DNA of 13,414 nt, from NCBI GenBank assembly GCA_023459755.1, contig JAEWSS010000259.1, positions 1 to 13,414 on the forward strand. The letters run 5' to 3'. The translations under genes were made by a program, and so were the position numbers. The DNA is from Verrucomicrobiota bacterium. GTDB taxonomy: Bacteria; Verrucomicrobiota; Lentisphaeria; Victivallales; Victivallaceae. Positions 7,023 through 13,414 of the stretch are shown piece after piece (position 1 is the stretch's first letter; each line of letters opens with the position of its first letter). Under the pieces are notes generated by a model. It saw only the letters and a program-made list of their open reading frames with translations. It ran no database searches and was not told the DNA's origin.

Positions 7023-8282
7023 TTATTTACCGTTTACAGTCTTGATCTTTGCGATCAGAGCGTCGGTTCCGGCCTGATAAAGTCCGGGGCCGGCGTGGGT
7101 TTCATTGTCGAATATCTTCCATGAGCGGTTGTCGCTGGACAATTCGTTGTACATCATGAAGACGCCGCTCGGCGGACAGACGGTGTCCAGCAGCCCGGAG
7201 GTGACAAAAACTTCACATTTTATCCGTTTTGCAAAATTCATTGCGTCGAAATAACGCATCGTTTCGGCGATTTTCGGATCGGCCGGAGCACCGTTGTCAC
7301 CGGCCTTGACGAACCCCGGCCACGCCGGGTAATTGCGGCGTTCGAGACTGGCGTTGTTGTTGCAAAGCCACGGCGCCTGAGGTGCGGCGAAGGTGACGTC
7401 CGGGTCCAGCGCCGCGGCCACCACCGACTGAAGTCCGCCCTGACTGCCGCCGCCGACAAACAGGTTTTTCCCGTCCCACTCCGGCAGCGACTTCATAAAG
7501 TCAAGCGACCGGCGCACCCGCAGGAACATGTTGAGGAAGTAGCATTTTTCCCGGTCGTCGATGCCGCGCATGTAATATCCGGAGAGTTCGTTTTTCTCCA
7601 GATTGGCATAAAATTCGCCCGGTTGACCGTTGGGGACGCCGTGCGCGTTGATGTCCAGCACCATTGCTCCGGCCTCCGCGATTCTGAACATTTTCCCCGC
7701 CGAGTAGACGCCGGCGCCCTGATAGGTGACCACCGCCGGAAGTGACTTCGGTTTGGCGTTGCGCGGCATCACCAGAAAGCCGGACACCGGCACGTTGTCC
7801 ACGCAGGCGACCTTTACATCATAACAGACCAATTTGTCCGCATAGTTCTTGTCGTCAATCGGCACTTCCTTCATTTCCAGGACTTTAAGCGGAACGGCGG
7901 CCAGGCGTTGCAGTTGTGAATCCCAAAATTCGTCGAAGTCGGCGGGGCGTTCCGACGAACGGACGATATCTTCCGGCCGGTTGGCGAACCCGATCCGTTT
8001 GCTGATCGGCTTGTCCGGTTGTTCGCCGGGAATTTCCAGATCAATGAATGCGAAGCCCGGCCGGTCGATCTGCGGATCGAGCTTGAACGGCGTTTCGCGG
8101 TTGGTCACCTCCACCATCGGCGCGGTGGTCGATTCGTTGTATTCCGCCACCTTGACCGTCATTTTTACCGGTGCGGCGTTGTCCATGACGTTTACCGTGA
8201 GATCGTCGCTCACAGTGATCTCCGGCGCGGCTGCGGCGCACAGTGCCGTCAGTCCGAAAAACATTGTCAAAAAGCGTTTCAT
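7023..8282 (-). CDS. Secreted acetyl (xylan) esterase / cephalosporin deacetylase-like, CE7 family
   Basis: A 419-aa protein with an N-terminal signal peptide (MKRFLTMFFGLTALCAAAA, likely signal peptidase I cleavage; the residue before Cys15 is Leu, so not a good lipobox). An N-terminal ~100-residue beta-rich region precedes the alpha/beta-hydrolase core. Catalytic triad candidates are Ser280 in G-G-G-S-Q-G-G, Asp366 in G-L-L-D-T-V-C-P-P and His396 in N-E-T-H-A-G; P-A-D-F-D-E-F-W and the oxyanion-region segment Y-Q-G-A-G fit acetyl xylan esterases of family CE7. The likely role is removal of acetyl groups from sugars or xylo-oligosaccharides outside the cytoplasm; true substrate unknown. The ATG at 8282 is chosen because it begins the signal peptide and GGAG lies 9 nt upstream (complement of 8292-8295); in-frame ATGs at 8297, 8309 and 8363 would spoil it. 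It is divergent from the LysM lipoprotein gene, with no glycan-degradation cluster beside it. Confidence 0.88.
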   Translation of the reverse strand: MKRFLTMFFGLTALCAAAAPEITVSDDLTVNVMDNAAPVKMTVKVAEYNESTTAPMVEVTNRETPFKLDPQIDRPGFAFIDLEIPGEQPDKPISKRIGFANRPEDIVRSSERPADFDEFWDSQLQRLAAVPLKVLEMKEVPIDDKNYADKLVCYDVKVACVDNVPVSGFLVMPRNAKPKSLPAVVTYQGAGVYSAGKMFRIAEAGAMVLDINAHGVPNGQPGEFYANLEKNELSGYYMRGIDDREKCYFLNMFLRVRRSLDFMKSLPEWDGKNLFVGGGSQGGLQSVVAAALDPDVTFAAPQAPWLCNNNASLERRNYPAWPGFVKAGDNGAPADPKIAETMRYFDAMNFAKRIKCEVFVTSGLLDTVCPPSGVFMMYNELSSDNRSWKIFDNETHAGPGLYQAGTDALIAKIKTVNGK

Positions 8283-8379
8283 CTGTCTAAACTCCATGTT
8301 GTTTTTCATTGAATATAGACCAAAAGTCGGAAAACTCCAGACAAAGTATAAATTTTTTCTCAAAAATAGCTAAAACAGT

Positions 8380-8413
8380 TTGTTTTTTCACACCAGAGTT
8401 TTATATTTATAAT
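8380..8413 (+). promoter_or_regulatory. AT-rich promoter region of the LysM lipoprotein gene
   Basis: TTGTTT (8380-8385), a 16-bp spacer and TATATT (8402-8407); an overlapping TATAAT (8408-8413) offers a second -10 with a poorer -35. The stretch from about 8330 to 8470 is clearly more AT-rich than its surroundings. Either -10 puts the start of transcription past the ATG at 8412, supporting the later start codon at 8481. Confidence 0.5.
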
Positions 8414-8480
8414 GTCGTTTTTTATTGATGACGACGGAGAACGAGGACTTTCTAATTTTTATACATTTCCGGAGGATTTT

Positions 8481-9674
8481 ATGCAGGCGAAAAAGACGGG
8501 GATTCTGATGTCGGCGGCATTTACCGTATTGGCGGTAACGGTTGGAGGATGCCAGTCCAAAGAAGTTCTTGGCGACCGGGCTTACATTCCGGCACCCGAG
8601 AGCGAAGTCAGTGTGCCGGAGGCGGTTCCGGGCGCGGTGGTGACCGAGAGTCCCGGTGCGGCGGCGGTCGAAGCGCCTCAGGCGGCATTGACCGCGGAGG
8701 AAACTCCGGCAGTGGTTGAAGAACCTCAGGCCGCGGTGAAGACGCCGTCGGCAAAATATCCGAAATTTTCCGGCAAGAAGAGCGGTCCGTCCGCCGCAAG
8801 CATCGCCAGCCGCAAGTCCGCGGTGGTGAAGTCGAGCGCCAAGGCCGGAAGCGGTGAATACATTGTGAAGTCAGGCGACTCGCTCTCCACCATTGCCCAT
8901 CGCAACGGCGTCAAAACAGCCGATCTCGCGGCGGTGAACGGACTTTCTTATGATTCCGTGATCCGCGTCGGCCAGAAACTCAAGCTGCCCGAAGGCGCAA
9001 AAGCGGTGAAAGCTGTTGCGGCGAAGAAGTCCGGCGGCAACGGCGGAGCGGTCAAGGCGTCCAGGAGCGCGGCCAGACCCGCCGACGGTGTTTATACCGT
9101 GGAGAAGGGCGACAATCTGTGGACTATTGCCCGGAAATTCGACACCACCGGCGCTAAAATCTGCGAACTTAACAACATTTCCAGCGACAAAGCGCTTCAG
9201 ATCGGCCAGAAGCTGAGACTGCCCGGCGCTTCCGCCGCCGATACGACCGCGACCGCCGCTTCGACTTCGTCCGCTTCCGCGGCCGCATCAATCGATCCGA
9301 CCGTGACCACTCCGGCGACCGGACTTACCGCTACTCCGACAACCGCTCCGGCCGACGCGACCGCCGCAACCGGCCTTTCGACCACCGGCGGCGTTGACGT
9401 TACCGGCGCCGATGTCTCCGGAACGGCCGGCGCGACCGCTCCGGCCGATGCGACCTCCGCGACCGGCGCGGCCGACGCAACTGCTTCGACCGTTGCCGAA
9501 ACTCCGGCCGCCACGACCCAGACCATGACGATCCAGCGCGATATTTCGCTTGAAAATTTCTGCCGTCTCTATCGGTGGAATATTGACGAAATCAAGGCGC
9601 TCAACCCGAATCTGCCCGCCGACGGTATCCTGCGGCAGTATCAGTTGATCGTGATGCCGGCTCAGAACAACTGA
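8481..9674 (+). CDS. LysM-domain lipoprotein, peptidoglycan-binding
   Basis: A 397-aa protein starting MQAKKTGILMSAAFTVLAVTVGGC, a lipoprotein signal with Cys24 as the lipidated residue. Residues ~40-120 are Ala/Pro/Val/Glu-rich and probably disordered. LysM 1 spans ~125-170 (G-E-Y-I-V-K-S-G-D-S-L-S-T-I-A to V-G-Q-K-L-K-L-P) and LysM 2 ~203-249 (G-V-Y-T-V-E-K-G-D-N-L-W-T-I-A to I-G-Q-K-L-R-L-P). An Ala/Thr-rich low-complexity linker (~252-345) leads to a divergent LysM-like unit at ~349-393 (I-S-L-E-N-F-C-R-L-Y-R-W-N-I-D-E-I-K-A-L-N-P). LysM binds N-acetylglucosamine-containing glycans, so an anchor between membrane and peptidoglycan is likely. No peptidase or amidase domain is visible. GGAGGA (8471-8476) sits 4 nt before the ATG; the in-frame ATG at 8412 overlaps the promoter. 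A terminator follows. Confidence 0.9.
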   Translation: MQAKKTGILMSAAFTVLAVTVGGCQSKEVLGDRAYIPAPESEVSVPEAVPGAVVTESPGAAAVEAPQAALTAEETPAVVEEPQAAVKTPSAKYPKFSGKKSGPSAASIASRKSAVVKSSAKAGSGEYIVKSGDSLSTIAHRNGVKTADLAAVNGLSYDSVIRVGQKLKLPEGAKAVKAVAAKKSGGNGGAVKASRSAARPADGVYTVEKGDNLWTIARKFDTTGAKICELNNISSDKALQIGQKLRLPGASAADTTATAASTSSASAAASIDPTVTTPATGLTATPTTAPADATAATGLSTTGGVDVTGADVSGTAGATAPADATSATGAADATASTVAETPAATTQTMTIQRDISLENFCRLYRWNIDEIKALNPNLPADGILRQYQLIVMPAQNN

Positions 9675-9695
9675 CCGGAAATACGCTGAACTTTG

Positions 9696-9725
9696 GCCCG
9701 GTCGGCAACCCGATCGGGCTTTTTT
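9696..9725 (+). terminator. Rho-independent terminator after the LysM lipoprotein gene
   Basis: GCCCGGTCGG (9696-9705) pairs with CCGATCGGGC (9710-9719) around CAAC, one G-U pair, followed by six T residues at 9720-9725. It ends 32 bp before ispD, so ispD needs read-through or a promoter I cannot clearly locate in that short gap. Confidence 0.93.
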
Positions 9726-9757
9726 GTCGTTAAGCGGCGGAAGGGAATATTCGAGAA

Positions 9758-10420
9758 ATGTTATCAATGATTGTGGTCGGCGGCGGTTCCGGCAACCGGT
9801 TCGGTTCCGGCAATAAACTGCTGGCCGACCTGAACGGTATGCCGGTGTATCTGCATTCGCTGAAAAATTTTGCCGGAGCGTGCGACGAACTGGTGATGGC
9901 GGTTCCGGCCGGGATGCTGAACGATTTTCAGGAACGACAGCAGGCGGTGCTGCCGGAGATAAAAGTTACTTTTGTCGCCGGAGGAGACACGCGAACCGGC
10001 TCGGTGCGCAACGCACTGCGGCTGGTGTCGCCCGCGGCCGACTTCATCGCCGTGCATGACGCCGCGCGACCACTGGCCTCGGTCGAACTGCTGGAAAAAC
10101 TGGTCGCCGCCGCCCGCGAATACGGTGGCGCGATACCCGGCGCGAAGGTGGTGGACACGGTCAAGGTTGTCGATACCCGCGACATTGTGACCGCCACGCC
10201 CGACCGTTCGCATCTGGCGGCGGTTCAGACTCCTCAAGTGTTTCGTGCCAATCTGCTGCGTATTGCGTACGACCGGTTGAGTGAAAGCCAGACCGACGAC
10301 GCGGCGGCGGTCGAAGCCGCCGGCGGCGCGGTAAAGGTGGTCTGGAACGACAAGCCCAATTTGAAGATCACTTACCCGGACGATCTTGAACGGGTGCGCG
10401 GATTGTTGGTCACGCGGTAA
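9758..10420 (+). CDS. ispD: 2-C-methyl-D-erythritol 4-phosphate cytidylyltransferase
   Basis: A 220-aa cytoplasmic enzyme of the MEP isoprenoid pathway, joining CTP and MEP to CDP-ME and pyrophosphate. The nucleotide-binding loop reads G-G-G-S-G-N-R-F-G (8-16) followed by Lys20, where the family usually has A-A-G-x-G-x-R-x-G. Other signatures are G-G-D-T-R-T-G-S-V-R-N-A-L, V-H-D-A-A-R-P (99-105, with the conserved Asp and Arg), Q-T-P-Q-V-F-R (157-163), T-D-D-A-A-A-V-E-A-A-G and the C-terminal K-I-T-Y-P-D-D-L. Length is standard and no IspF fusion is present. The ATG at 9758 follows AAGGGA by 11 nt; the ATG at 9767 (giving MIVVGGGSG) is an equally reasonable start. The last 11 bases overlap the convergent terminase gene. 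Confidence 0.95.
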   Translation: MLSMIVVGGGSGNRFGSGNKLLADLNGMPVYLHSLKNFAGACDELVMAVPAGMLNDFQERQQAVLPEIKVTFVAGGDTRTGSVRNALRLVSPAADFIAVHDAARPLASVELLEKLVAAAREYGGAIPGAKVVDTVKVVDTRDIVTATPDRSHLAAVQTPQVFRANLLRIAYDRLSESQTDDAAAVEAAGGAVKVVWNDKPNLKITYPDDLERVRGLLVTR

Positions 10421-11666
10421 TCCAGCGGCTGCCGCCGCCGGAGTTCAGAAGCTCGGTGAACGCCCAGACCAGCGCGTCCATCCGATCCGGGCTGGAGTCG
10501 AAACGTCCCGGCACAAACGAGCACATCTGCTCCTCAAGCCGCGGAAATGTTCCGACGTGATGGACAACGCCGCGTTCGTAAAGCGCGGCCACCGGTTCGG
10601 CCCGGACATATTTGCCGCGGGTGGCGGTGACTTTTTTGAACGGCAGTGCGGCGTCGGCGCCGCGCAGCGCCATCTCGATCAGGTCGCCGCCCTGATTGCA
10701 TTCCCCGACTACGCAGTCGGCGGAAAAATCGGCGCAGGCCGCGGAGACCGCCGCCGCCCACTTCAGCGGAGAGGCCGACAGCGAGCGGTCGCCCAGCACA
10801 TAATAGTGGCCGCTTCCGCCGCGGCCGACCGCCACGATGCCGGTGAGGTCGCTTTCAGTTCCGGCGGTGACGGCGGGGTCAACACCGATCACCACCCGCT
10901 CAAGATCCTCCGGTACCGCGTCCATGCGATGCAGTTCGATTTCGTCAATGTTCCACAAGGCGCCTTCAATTTCGGCGGCAAATTCACCGTCGAGGAACCG
11001 TTTCCGCTGACGCATGGAAAGTCCGGCCAGCGTCTCCTCAATATATCCGCCGGGCAGATTGTCGGCGTTGCCGGCCGGATTCATGCGCATGCAGGTGTAG
11101 CCGGCCGGGTCGGGCACGGCGCGGCGGGACAACGGATCGACCTTGCGCACGAACAGCAAATAAGTCCAATGGCCGGTTCCGGACGGATTGCAGTCGAAAA
11201 ACGACTTGTTCCGCAGCACGGTCCGCTGTGCCAGCCGGGTCTGTGCCAGCAGAATGCTGTCATAGGCGATTTCGCTGCATTCATTGAAATATATGGTGGC
11301 GAATTCGCGGCCGAGAATTTTTTCCGCCCGTTCCGGGGAGTCGAGTCCGCCGAACCAGATTTCGGCGTGATTTGGCAGTTCAACCAGCATGTCGGTGCGG
11401 TTAAGCCGGAATTTCAGTTTGGGAAAACAAAGTTTCACCACCTTATAAAATGTATCGTTCAGCACGCTTTGCCGCGCCGAGTTGCCGCGGAACCGCAATA
11501 CCGCGTGACGACTCGACGGCGCGTGCAGCGCCCGGTAAAGCAGCGCGTAAACGGTGATGAAGGTTTTTCCGGAGCGCGAACCGCCGTACAACAGGACGTT
11601 GCGGGCCGGTCCGCCTAACAGCGCCAGCGCCCGGCGCTGGTCGGCGGTCTTTTTGAATTTGCTCAT
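10410..11666 (-). CDS. terL: Phage-type terminase large subunit, solitary
   Basis: A 418-aa complete DNA-packaging motor protein. In phages TerL uses ATP to pump DNA into the capsid and cuts concatemers with an RNase-H-like nuclease. The ATPase half has a Q-motif-like Gln10, Walker A G-G-S-R-S-G-K-T (28-35), the segment G-L-D-S-P-E-R-A-E-K-I-L-G (107-119), Walker B I-Y-F-N-E with catalytic Glu129, and coupling motif D-C-N-P-S-G-T-G-H-W. The nuclease half has V-I-G-V-D-P-A-V-T-A-G and the late acidic motif D-R-M-D-A-L-V-W-A (Asp397). The gene therefore looks functional. ATG at 11666 begins the conserved Gln/Walker region; the open frame upstream to 12320 is antisense to the methyltransferase. 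Flanking genes are host genes, ispD (11-bp overlap, tail to tail) and a methyltransferase (head to head). No small terminase, portal or capsid gene is adjacent. Base composition matches the neighbours by eye, suggesting long residence. Confidence 0.88.
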   Translation of the reverse strand: MSKFKKTADQRRALALLGGPARNVLLYGGSRSGKTFITVYALLYRALHAPSSRHAVLRFRGNSARQSVLNDTFYKVVKLCFPKLKFRLNRTDMLVELPNHAEIWFGGLDSPERAEKILGREFATIYFNECSEIAYDSILLAQTRLAQRTVLRNKSFFDCNPSGTGHWTYLLFVRKVDPLSRRAVPDPAGYTCMRMNPAGNADNLPGGYIEETLAGLSMRQRKRFLDGEFAAEIEGALWNIDEIELHRMDAVPEDLERVVIGVDPAVTAGTESDLTGIVAVGRGGSGHYYVLGDRSLSASPLKWAAAVSAACADFSADCVVGECNQGGDLIEMALRGADAALPFKKVTATRGKYVRAEPVAALYERGVVHHVGTFPRLEEQMCSFVPGRFDSSPDRMDALVWAFTELLNSGGGSRWITA

Positions 11667-11712
11667 TTTTGCCTTTTTTATCCGAAAGGCGACTGTCAAC
11701 CGCCGCCGTTGG

Positions 11713-11741
11713 TTGTAAAACCGGTCCGCATGGTGTATATT
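11713..11741 (+). promoter_or_regulatory. Sigma70-type promoter of the methyltransferase gene
   Basis: TTGTAA (11713-11718), a 17-bp spacer and TATATT (11736-11741), about 30 bp before the ATG at 11772. Spacer length, -10 and the preceding GTG match the purD promoter. On the other strand, facing terL, a perfect TTGACA (complement of 11694-11699) has no matching -10. Confidence 0.7.
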
Positions 11742-11771
11742 GCGTTGTAAACATAATAAGGAAAAAAAGAT

Positions 11772-12665
11772 ATGTTCGGGAAAAAATCGGCTAAGAACGA
11801 TGCGAATGGCGATCTTCAGGATATTGGTCTGAGAATAGCGAGTATCTGCGGCCGCTATTTTTTGAAGAGCGAACACCTGCATTACGGATACTGGCCGTCG
11901 GAAATGGCGGTGGAGCTTCAGAATTTGCCCAAAGCGCAACAGCTTTATGCAGAGTTTCTTAAAGCGAGGATTCCGGCCTCGGTGAAGAGCATCCTTGATG
12001 TGGGATGCGGCACCGGACACAATGCGTCGCTGCTGCTGGATTACGGATTTGCGGTGGACTGCGTTTCGCCGTCCGACGCGCTGTCCTGCGCCACCCGCGA
12101 CTCGCTTGCCGGGCGCGGCAGACTTTTTCAGAGTACGTTTGAAGCATTGGACATCGACCGTAAATACGACTGTATTCTTTTCAGCGAAAGTTTCCAGTAT
12201 ATCGACCTCAAATCGGCGTTTGAGAACATGTCCAAGTTTCTGAATCCGGGCGGAATGGTGCTGATTGCCGACTTTTTCCGAATCCCGGCGGACGGAACCA
12301 GTCCGCTTTCCGGCGGTCATCGGCTGAATAAATTCAAGGAGGCGCTGGCCGGTTCCGAATTCGTCGCGGTGAGCGAGGAGGATATTACCGACTTCACCGC
12401 ACCGAACCTGCAGTTGGTTGACGAGGCGCTGCAGCAGGTTGCGCTTCCTTCGCGCGATCTGATACTGGACACCTTGCAGCGGCGTTATCCGTGGTCATAC
12501 GCCTTTATGCGTTTCTGGGCCAGACTGCTGTTCAACCAGAAACTGCTGAAGATGGAATACAAATATTTCAGCGGCGAGCGCAACGCGGACAACTTCAAGA
12601 AGTTCAAGCGTTATCTCGTTTATGTGCTGAAAAGGAAAAGCGAAGCGTCGTCAGTCGTTCAGTAG
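11772..12665 (+). CDS. Class I SAM-dependent methyltransferase, substrate unknown
   Basis: A 297-aa soluble protein. Motif I, the SAM-binding loop, is I-L-D-V-G-C-G-T-G (74-82), followed by V-D-C-V-S-P-S-D as the acidic/post-I strand, C-I-L-F-S-E-S-F-Q-Y-I-D-L as motif II, and F-L-N-P-G-G-M-V-L-I-A-D as the motif III region. The N-terminal H-Y-G-Y-W-P resembles the entry segment of small-molecule or lipid methyltransferases, but that does not fix a substrate. The C-terminal ~90 residues are helical and basic (Y-K-Y-F-S-G-E-R, R-Y-L-V-Y-V-L-K-R-K). AAGGA (11758-11762) lies 9 nt before the ATG, and the promoter is clear. The last five codons and stop lie inside the duplicated pseudouridine-synthase end that begins at 12649, so its C-terminus comes from repeat DNA. 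Confidence 0.87.
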   Translation: MFGKKSAKNDANGDLQDIGLRIASICGRYFLKSEHLHYGYWPSEMAVELQNLPKAQQLYAEFLKARIPASVKSILDVGCGTGHNASLLLDYGFAVDCVSPSDALSCATRDSLAGRGRLFQSTFEALDIDRKYDCILFSESFQYIDLKSAFENMSKFLNPGGMVLIADFFRIPADGTSPLSGGHRLNKFKEALAGSEFVAVSEEDITDFTAPNLQLVDEALQQVALPSRDLILDTLQRRYPWSYAFMRFWARLLFNQKLLKMEYKYFSGERNADNFKKFKRYLVYVLKRKSEASSVVQ

Positions 12666-12844
12666 GAACTCCAGATCCTTGGGCAGCGCGTTCGGCACGA
12701 TGGCGGCGGCGACTTCGGCGGCGGTCAGCGTCCGGATTTTTCCAGGCGTCAGTCGTTCAGTAGGAATTCCAGATCCTTGGGCAGAGCGTTCGGCACAATG
12801 GCGGCGGCGACTTCGTCGGCGGTCAGCGTCCGGATTTTTCCAGG
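12649..12844. repeat. 98-bp tandem duplication of a pseudouridine-synthase gene end
   Basis: Copy 1 is 12649-12746 and copy 2 is 12747-12844, 94 of 98 bases identical (differences at 12669/12767, 12687/12785, 12699/12797 and 12718/12816). CGTCAG stands at the start of each copy and again at 12845-12850, a 6-bp microhomology that fits slippage or unequal exchange. Copy 2 is the functional 3' end of the minus-strand gene; copy 1 is an orphan fragment overlapped by the end of the methyltransferase gene. Confidence 0.95.
12651..12746 (-). pseudogene. Orphan 3' fragment of the adjacent pseudouridine synthase
   Basis: Read on the minus strand, this copy still encodes K-I-R-T-L-T-A-A-E-V-A-A-A-I-V-P-N-A-L-P and the ending F-L-L-N-D plus a TGA at 12651-12653. 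It differs from the real gene end by one amino acid (Ala for Asp) and three synonymous changes. It has no start codon of its own, and the 98-bp period shifts the frame, so translation from the upstream stop cannot enter it in frame. It is a by-product of the tandem duplication. Confidence 0.85.
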
Positions 12845-13414
12845 CGTCAGGGCGTCGAGTTCGACTCTGCCGGTGGAGAGTCGGCGTAGAATCTTAACCT
12901 CATTGCCGCAGCCGCGGACCAGACGGCGGATCTCGCGCTTTTTCCCTTCATTTAAAACAAAATAACACCCGTTGCCGTCCGGCGCCGGAACCACTTTGCG
13001 CGGTTTGAGAAATTCGCCGCGGTGATTTATTCCGGCGTTCATTCTGGCGCAGTCGGCCCGGCGCAGCGGGCGTTCGGTGGTCACATAGTAGCACTTGAGC
13101 ACTTCAAACGACGGGTGGGTGATATGGTTGATCCATTCGCCGTCATTGGAAAAAAGCAGAAGTCCTTCGCTGTCTTTGTCCAGCCGTCCGGCGAAGCCGA
13201 GCGTTTTGTCCGGTAGAAGTTCGGTGACCGGGTGTTCGGCGAATTCGTCGCTGTGGGTGCAGGTGTATCCGACCGGCTTGTTCAGCGCCAGATAAACGCC
13301 CGACTGCGCGATCAAGACTTCCGCACCGTCCAGTGTCACTTTTGCGCCTTCCGGCACGCAGAACGCCGGATCGATGACGGTTTCACCGTTCACCCGTACC
13401 CGGCCGGCCTTAAC
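12749..13414 (-). CDS. RsuA/RluB/E/F-family rRNA pseudouridine synthase (5' end outside window)
   Basis: At least 221 residues of an enzyme that isomerises a uridine in rRNA to pseudouridine. The frame stays open to the window edge, and the residues before the GTG at 13393 (V-K-A-G-R-V-R-V-N-G-E-T-V-I-D-P) are the end of an S4 RNA-binding domain, so the start lies beyond 13414. The catalytic domain follows: L-N-K-P-V-G-Y-T-C-T, then G-R-L-D-K-D-S-E-G-L-L-L-F-S-N-D-G with the catalytic Asp encoded at 13178-13180, H-P-S-F-E-V-L-K-C-Y-Y-V, and the C-terminal E-G-K-K-R-E-I-R-R-L-V-R. All core motifs are present. Which paralogue (RsuA, RluB, RluE or RluF) cannot be decided. Convergent with the methyltransferase, with no terminator between them; its own 3' end is duplicated just downstream. 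Confidence 0.92.
   Translation of the reverse strand, partial: VKAGRVRVNGETVIDPAFCVPEGAKVTLDGAEVLIAQSGVYLALNKPVGYTCTHSDEFAEHPVTELLPDKTLGFAGRLDKDSEGLLLFSNDGEWINHITHPSFEVLKCYYVTTERPLRRADCARMNAGINHRGEFLKPRKVVPAPDGNGCYFVLNEGKKREIRRLVRGCGNEVKILRRLSTGRVELDALTPGKIRTLTADEVAAAIVPNALPKDLEFLLND

Noticed and set aside
6580..7124. Several short frames on both strands in the nifJ-esterase gap
   Set aside because: They overlap the tandem repeat, lack ribosome binding sites, are Arg/Cys-rich and contain no motif; some run antisense into the esterase gene.
11667..12320. N-terminal extension of the terminase frame to 12320
   Set aside because: This part is antisense to the methyltransferase; TerL homology begins just after the ATG at 11666.
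10410..12665. Prophage region
   Set aside because: Only the terminase is phage-like. Neighbours on both sides are host-type genes, and no att-like direct repeats, integrase or structural genes were seen.
13391..13393. GTG at 13393 as the pseudouridine synthase start
   Set aside because: The S4-domain sequence continues in frame upstream to the window edge, so this GTG is an internal valine.
1..13414. tRNA, rRNA or riboswitch genes
   Set aside because: No cloverleaf with a TTCRA arm, rRNA segment or known riboswitch core was noticed in the gaps; without a covariance search this is only an eye check.

Overview
The window is GC-rich bacterial chromosomal DNA carrying mostly housekeeping genes. 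A long-form pyruvate:ferredoxin oxidoreductase points to an anaerobe. Several lipoprotein signals and a secreted polysaccharide esterase point to a double-membrane, carbohydrate-using bacterium. A gut or sediment member of the Planctomycetota-Verrucomicrobiota-Lentisphaerota group is my best guess, by general resemblance only; no rRNA or marker gene settles it.

Layout, left to right: the 3' end of gatB (+) with a strong intrinsic terminator; a tandem array built around that terminator's 3' arm (354-546); a stand-alone GGQ-domain release-factor-like gene (-); purD (+) with a textbook promoter in the divergent gap; a small lipoprotein gene (+); nifJ/PFOR (+) with its terminator; about 500 bp of non-coding DNA with a second tandem repeat; a secreted CE7-type acetyl esterase (-); divergently, a LysM lipoprotein (+) with a terminator; ispD (+); convergent and overlapping by 11 bp, a complete phage-type terminase large subunit (-) with no other phage gene beside it; a SAM-dependent methyltransferase (+); and, convergent with it, an RsuA/RluB-family pseudouridine synthase (-) that runs off the right edge. 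The 3' end of that last gene has been tandemly duplicated (98-bp unit).

The genes do not form one pathway. They cover translation (gatB, the GGQ protein, the rRNA pseudouridine synthase), purine synthesis (purD), anaerobic pyruvate oxidation (nifJ), isoprenoid precursors (ispD) and the cell envelope (two lipoproteins, the esterase). Most are single-gene units with their own promoter or terminator. No CRISPR array, tRNA, rRNA or complete mobile element was seen.

The points most worth a second look are the solitary terminase with intact ATPase and nuclease motifs, the GGQ protein whose tail looks like a Fis-type helix-turn-helix, and three independent tandem duplications that all sit at or just past gene 3' ends. 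None proves a new system; each suggests a specific test.
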